The notes under the pieces are model-generated. The model was not told where the DNA came from. It searched no databases and saw nothing but the letters and a program-made list of their open reading frames with translations. Shown in pieces: positions 15,004 through 17,113 of a DNA stretch of 17,113 nt (the first letter of the stretch is position 1; the number at the start of each line of letters is the position of its first letter). The stretch is from Opitutaceae bacterium. GTDB lineage: Bacteria; Verrucomicrobiota; Verrucomicrobiia; Opitutales; Opitutaceae. Where the stretch lies: the NCBI GenBank assembly GCA_025352845.1, contig JANXSC010000632.1, positions 1 to 17,113 of the forward strand, written 5' to 3'. Both the position numbers and the translations under genes were made by a program.

Positions 15004-15047
15004 GCAGCGCACAGAGTGAGCCAACCGCCAGACCAACCCGATCACTC

Positions 15048-17113
15048 ATGAAAACTATTTTCCGCATCCTCGGCACCGGGGCCTCTCTTGCCCTCTTCGC
15101 GCCGCACGTGGCACATTCGCAAACTGAGCCTTTGATGGCCGCTGACATCACACGCATCGCTGTGCTCTCTGGCACGGGTGGCAGTGTCATTTCCGCGAAC
15201 ATCACCTCAGGCGGCAGTGGCTACCTTTCGGCTCCTGCCATAACCGTTTCGGGTGGTGGCGCTGGCCGCGTCGCCACCATCACCGCAGTTGTGTCCGGTG
15301 GCGCTGTCACCGGTCTGACTATCGTGGACAATGGCGCCGATTACATCAGCACCCCGACGATTACCGTCGCGCCGCCAAGCGGGACGAGCGTAACCGCGAC
15401 GGCTACACTGGCGACCGGCGCGGTGGCAAGCATCGCTGTGGGCGCGGGCGGCACTGGTTACACGGCGGCCCCTGGCGTAACGATTTCCGGTGGCGGTGGC
15501 ACCGGCGCGACCGCGACTGCCGTCGTCACGAACGGCATTGTGACGGCCATCAATGTCACCTCGGCAGGCAGTGGCTACACGACCGCTCCGGTCGTCACAG
15601 TGGCCGGTGCGCCCGCGACCATAGTCGCCCTGCGCGGCGATCTCTTCACTCTGCCATTTCAAAACGAATCATTTGGTCCAGTGGATGTGCCGATCACGAT
15701 TACGGCGCTTGCGCGCGGAACATTTCCCCTCGGCGGCTACACGTATAATTTCTTTGTCAACGGAGCTGCACTGGGCTCCTCGGTGAACATTCAGCCTCCC
15801 GGCGGTGGCGAGGGCCGTGTGAGTTGGGCACCGCCCCAGCCCGGAGCGTATGTGCTGACTGTGGTGGCCTCGGATGGCGCGCATACTGTAACGACACTCC
15901 CTATTCGCTATTTTGCGACCGGCACTTCTTTCGTGAGCCCGGCCGATAATGCCATTGTGCCGAATGGCTCGTCGGTGGTCCTGCAAGCGACCGCCATGCC
16001 GCCCCCGTCGCCGACACCGGCCGCTCAAAATGTGTTCGTCCAACGGATGGATTTCTACGTCGACGGTGAGCTCGTTGGCAGCGACTCGACTTATCCTTAC
16101 TCGTTTATCTACACGCCTGGCAATTCGCCGACGACGCACGTCGTCGAAGCCCGCGCTTTCGATAACAACGGAACTCAGATTTCCTCGAATGGCACCGCCA
16201 CGCGGCGACTCTACATGGTCTCACCCGTCGGCACGATTCCACAGGTGCGCATAGTTAATCCGCCGGACGGCAGCAGCGTCGGCGCTGGACTGCCGGTGGA
16301 GGTTCTGGCCGATGCGGTGTCGCCCAGCGGATTTATCCGCAAGGTCGAGTTTTACGTGAATGGCGTGCTGCTCTCCACAAGTCAGACCTTTCCGTTCAAA
16401 GCCGCTTGGACGCCGGACGTGCCCGGTCGCTACCAATGGGTGGCCATCGGCTACGACGACAAGAGCAATGCCGTGTCCTCCTCGCCCATTACATTGACCG
16501 CCACCGGTTCCTTCCCGACCGTGAGCATCATCGATCCGGATCGCAGCGGGTTGACCGTGGTGCAGGGTTCGATCGTCCCGATCACGGTCCGTGCGGCAGG
16601 TCCCGACGGTGGTGTGATTTCGCTCAAGACGATTGAGTTTCTCGTCGACGGCATCGTGAACGACTCGTTGCCGAAGGCAGCGACCGTGACGGGCACCGGC
16701 ACGACCGGTGGCACCACCACGACGACCCCGGTGGCTCCGATTCTCGCCGAACCGTTTGTTTTCAATTGGAAGAGCAACGTGGCCATCGGCACGCACCGGT
16801 TCTCCACGCGGGTGACGGCCCTCAACGGCCTCAGCATCACCTCCGCGGAGATCACCGTGAACGTCGTCGCCAACCGGCCGCCGCAGGTCGCGATCAGCTC
16901 GCCGTCTGCCTCTTCCACCATTGTGATGAACAGCGCCACCACGATCGTCGCCAATCCGACTGACCCGGATGGCACTATCGACCAGGTGGATTTCTTCGTG
17001 AACGGTGTTAGTATCGGTTCGGCGAAGAAAGCTCCGTTCCAAATCGCGTGGACGCCCACGAGCTCCGGCACGTATGAGCTCACTGCCCGCGCGACCGACA
17101 ACGGCGGCGCCAC
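15048..17113 (+). CDS. Large secreted beta-repeat and Ig-like domain protein (3' end beyond the window)
   Basis: The frame is open from the ATG at 15048 to the window edge, giving 688 codons. The start encodes a signal peptide (MKTIFRILGTGASLALFAP, cleavage near AHS at 22-24). Residues about 50-190 are four repeats of about 40 residues with G-x-G-Y motifs. Five Ig-like modules follow, each with an aromatic F-[YFL]-V-[ND]-G strand: 235-239, 336-340, 435-439, 531-535 and 649-653. The modules resemble Big_7-type bacterial Ig domains, e.g. RIVNPPDGSSVGAGLPVEVL and KVEFYVNGVLLSTSQTFPFK. A Gly/Thr-rich spacer (548-560) interrupts the fourth module. The gene lies 44 bp after pilQ, with no terminator between, so it is probably the last or next cistron of the pilus operon. 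A surface adhesin or PilY1-like role is possible but only inferred from position. No Shine-Dalgarno sequence is visible. Confidence 0.85.
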   Translation, partial: MKTIFRILGTGASLALFAPHVAHSQTEPLMAADITRIAVLSGTGGSVISANITSGGSGYLSAPAITVSGGGAGRVATITAVVSGGAVTGLTIVDNGADYISTPTITVAPPSGTSVTATATLATGAVASIAVGAGGTGYTAAPGVTISGGGGTGATATAVVTNGIVTAINVTSAGSGYTTAPVVTVAGAPATIVALRGDLFTLPFQNESFGPVDVPITITALARGTFPLGGYTYNFFVNGAALGSSVNIQPPGGGEGRVSWAPPQPGAYVLTVVASDGAHTVTTLPIRYFATGTSFVSPADNAIVPNGSSVVLQATAMPPPSPTPAAQNVFVQRMDFYVDGELVGSDSTYPYSFIYTPGNSPTTHVVEARAFDNNGTQISSNGTATRRLYMVSPVGTIPQVRIVNPPDGSSVGAGLPVEVLADAVSPSGFIRKVEFYVNGVLLSTSQTFPFKAAWTPDVPGRYQWVAIGYDDKSNAVSSSPITLTATGSFPTVSIIDPDRSGLTVVQGSIVPITVRAAGPDGGVISLKTIEFLVDGIVNDSLPKAATVTGTGTTGGTTTTTPVAPILAEPFVFNWKSNVAIGTHRFSTRVTALNGLSITSAEITVNVVANRPPQVAISSPSASSTIVMNSATTIVANPTDPDGTIDQVDFFVNGVSIGSAKKAPFQIAWTPTSSGTYELTARATDNGGA
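15201..15608 (+). repeat. Four ~40-residue GxGY beta repeats
   Basis: Within the protein starting at 15048, GSGY (56-59), the degenerate GADY (96-99), GTGY (135-138) and GSGY (175-178) recur every 39-40 residues. Each is followed by an S/T-x-P-x-[VI]-T-[IV] strand and a Gly/Ala-rich turn. Such units are seen in bacterial surface and phage-tail proteins and predict a beta solenoid or prism. The DNA copies are diverged, so the repeat is old. Confidence 0.8.

Noticed and set aside
13057..15045. 662-codon minus-strand frame covering all of pilQ
   Set aside because: Exactly mirrors the secretin gene; Arg/Gly/Ala/Asp-rich without any known motif, so it is a codon-bias artefact.

Overview
The window looks like a piece of chromosome from a GC-rich member of Verrucomicrobiota, most likely near Opitutus/Opitutaceae. 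This is an inference. It rests on the look of the proteins: an Opitutus-type C-terminal domain at 1939-3282, a divergent PilM-N-O-P-Q set, and a bS22/mS38-type mini-protein. It also rests on the near absence of Shine-Dalgarno sequences and on an RNase P RNA whose L15 loop lacks GGU, as reported for the related Chlamydiae. Every gene I can support lies on the + strand. I see no tRNA, rRNA operon, insertion sequence, CRISPR array or prophage.

Layout. (1) 2-489 is the RNase P RNA gene rnpB, complete with a closed P1 helix. (2) 509-1723 is a secreted DUF3500 protein that starts 20 nt after rnpB. (3) 1939-3282 is what appears to be only the C-terminal part of a much larger verrucomicrobial envelope or pilus-associated protein, preceded by about 215 bp with small hairpins. 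(4) 3451-3708 is rpsT (ribosomal protein S20), with a potential switching hairpin in its leader and a strong intrinsic terminator behind it. (5) 3857-9843 is addB-addA, a two-gene recombination helicase-nuclease operon with a 4-nt ATGA overlap. (6) 9903-10004 is a 33-residue, very basic ribosomal mini-protein of the AURKAIP1/COX24 (bS22/mS38) type, followed by a bidirectional-looking terminator. (7) 10294-15003 is a tightly packed type IV pilus assembly operon in the order pilM-pilN-pilO-pilP-like-pilQ. (8) 15048 to the window end is a large secreted protein with four ~40-residue beta repeats followed by at least five Ig-like modules. It is cut by the window edge and is probably co-transcribed with the pilus genes.

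How they work together. AddB and AddA should form the end-resection enzyme that feeds RecA at double-strand breaks. PilM (cytoplasm), PilN and PilO (inner membrane), the PilP-like protein (periplasm) and PilQ (outer-membrane secretin) form the alignment and export channel of a type IV pilus or related machine. No pilin, prepilin peptidase or motor ATPase gene is in the window. The repeat/Ig protein behind pilQ is the most interesting unknown, because it could be a surface adhesin or cargo of that machine. The PilM and PilN sequences depart from the textbook interaction and nucleotide motifs, and PilQ carries a ~95-residue Thr/Asn/Gly-rich insert.
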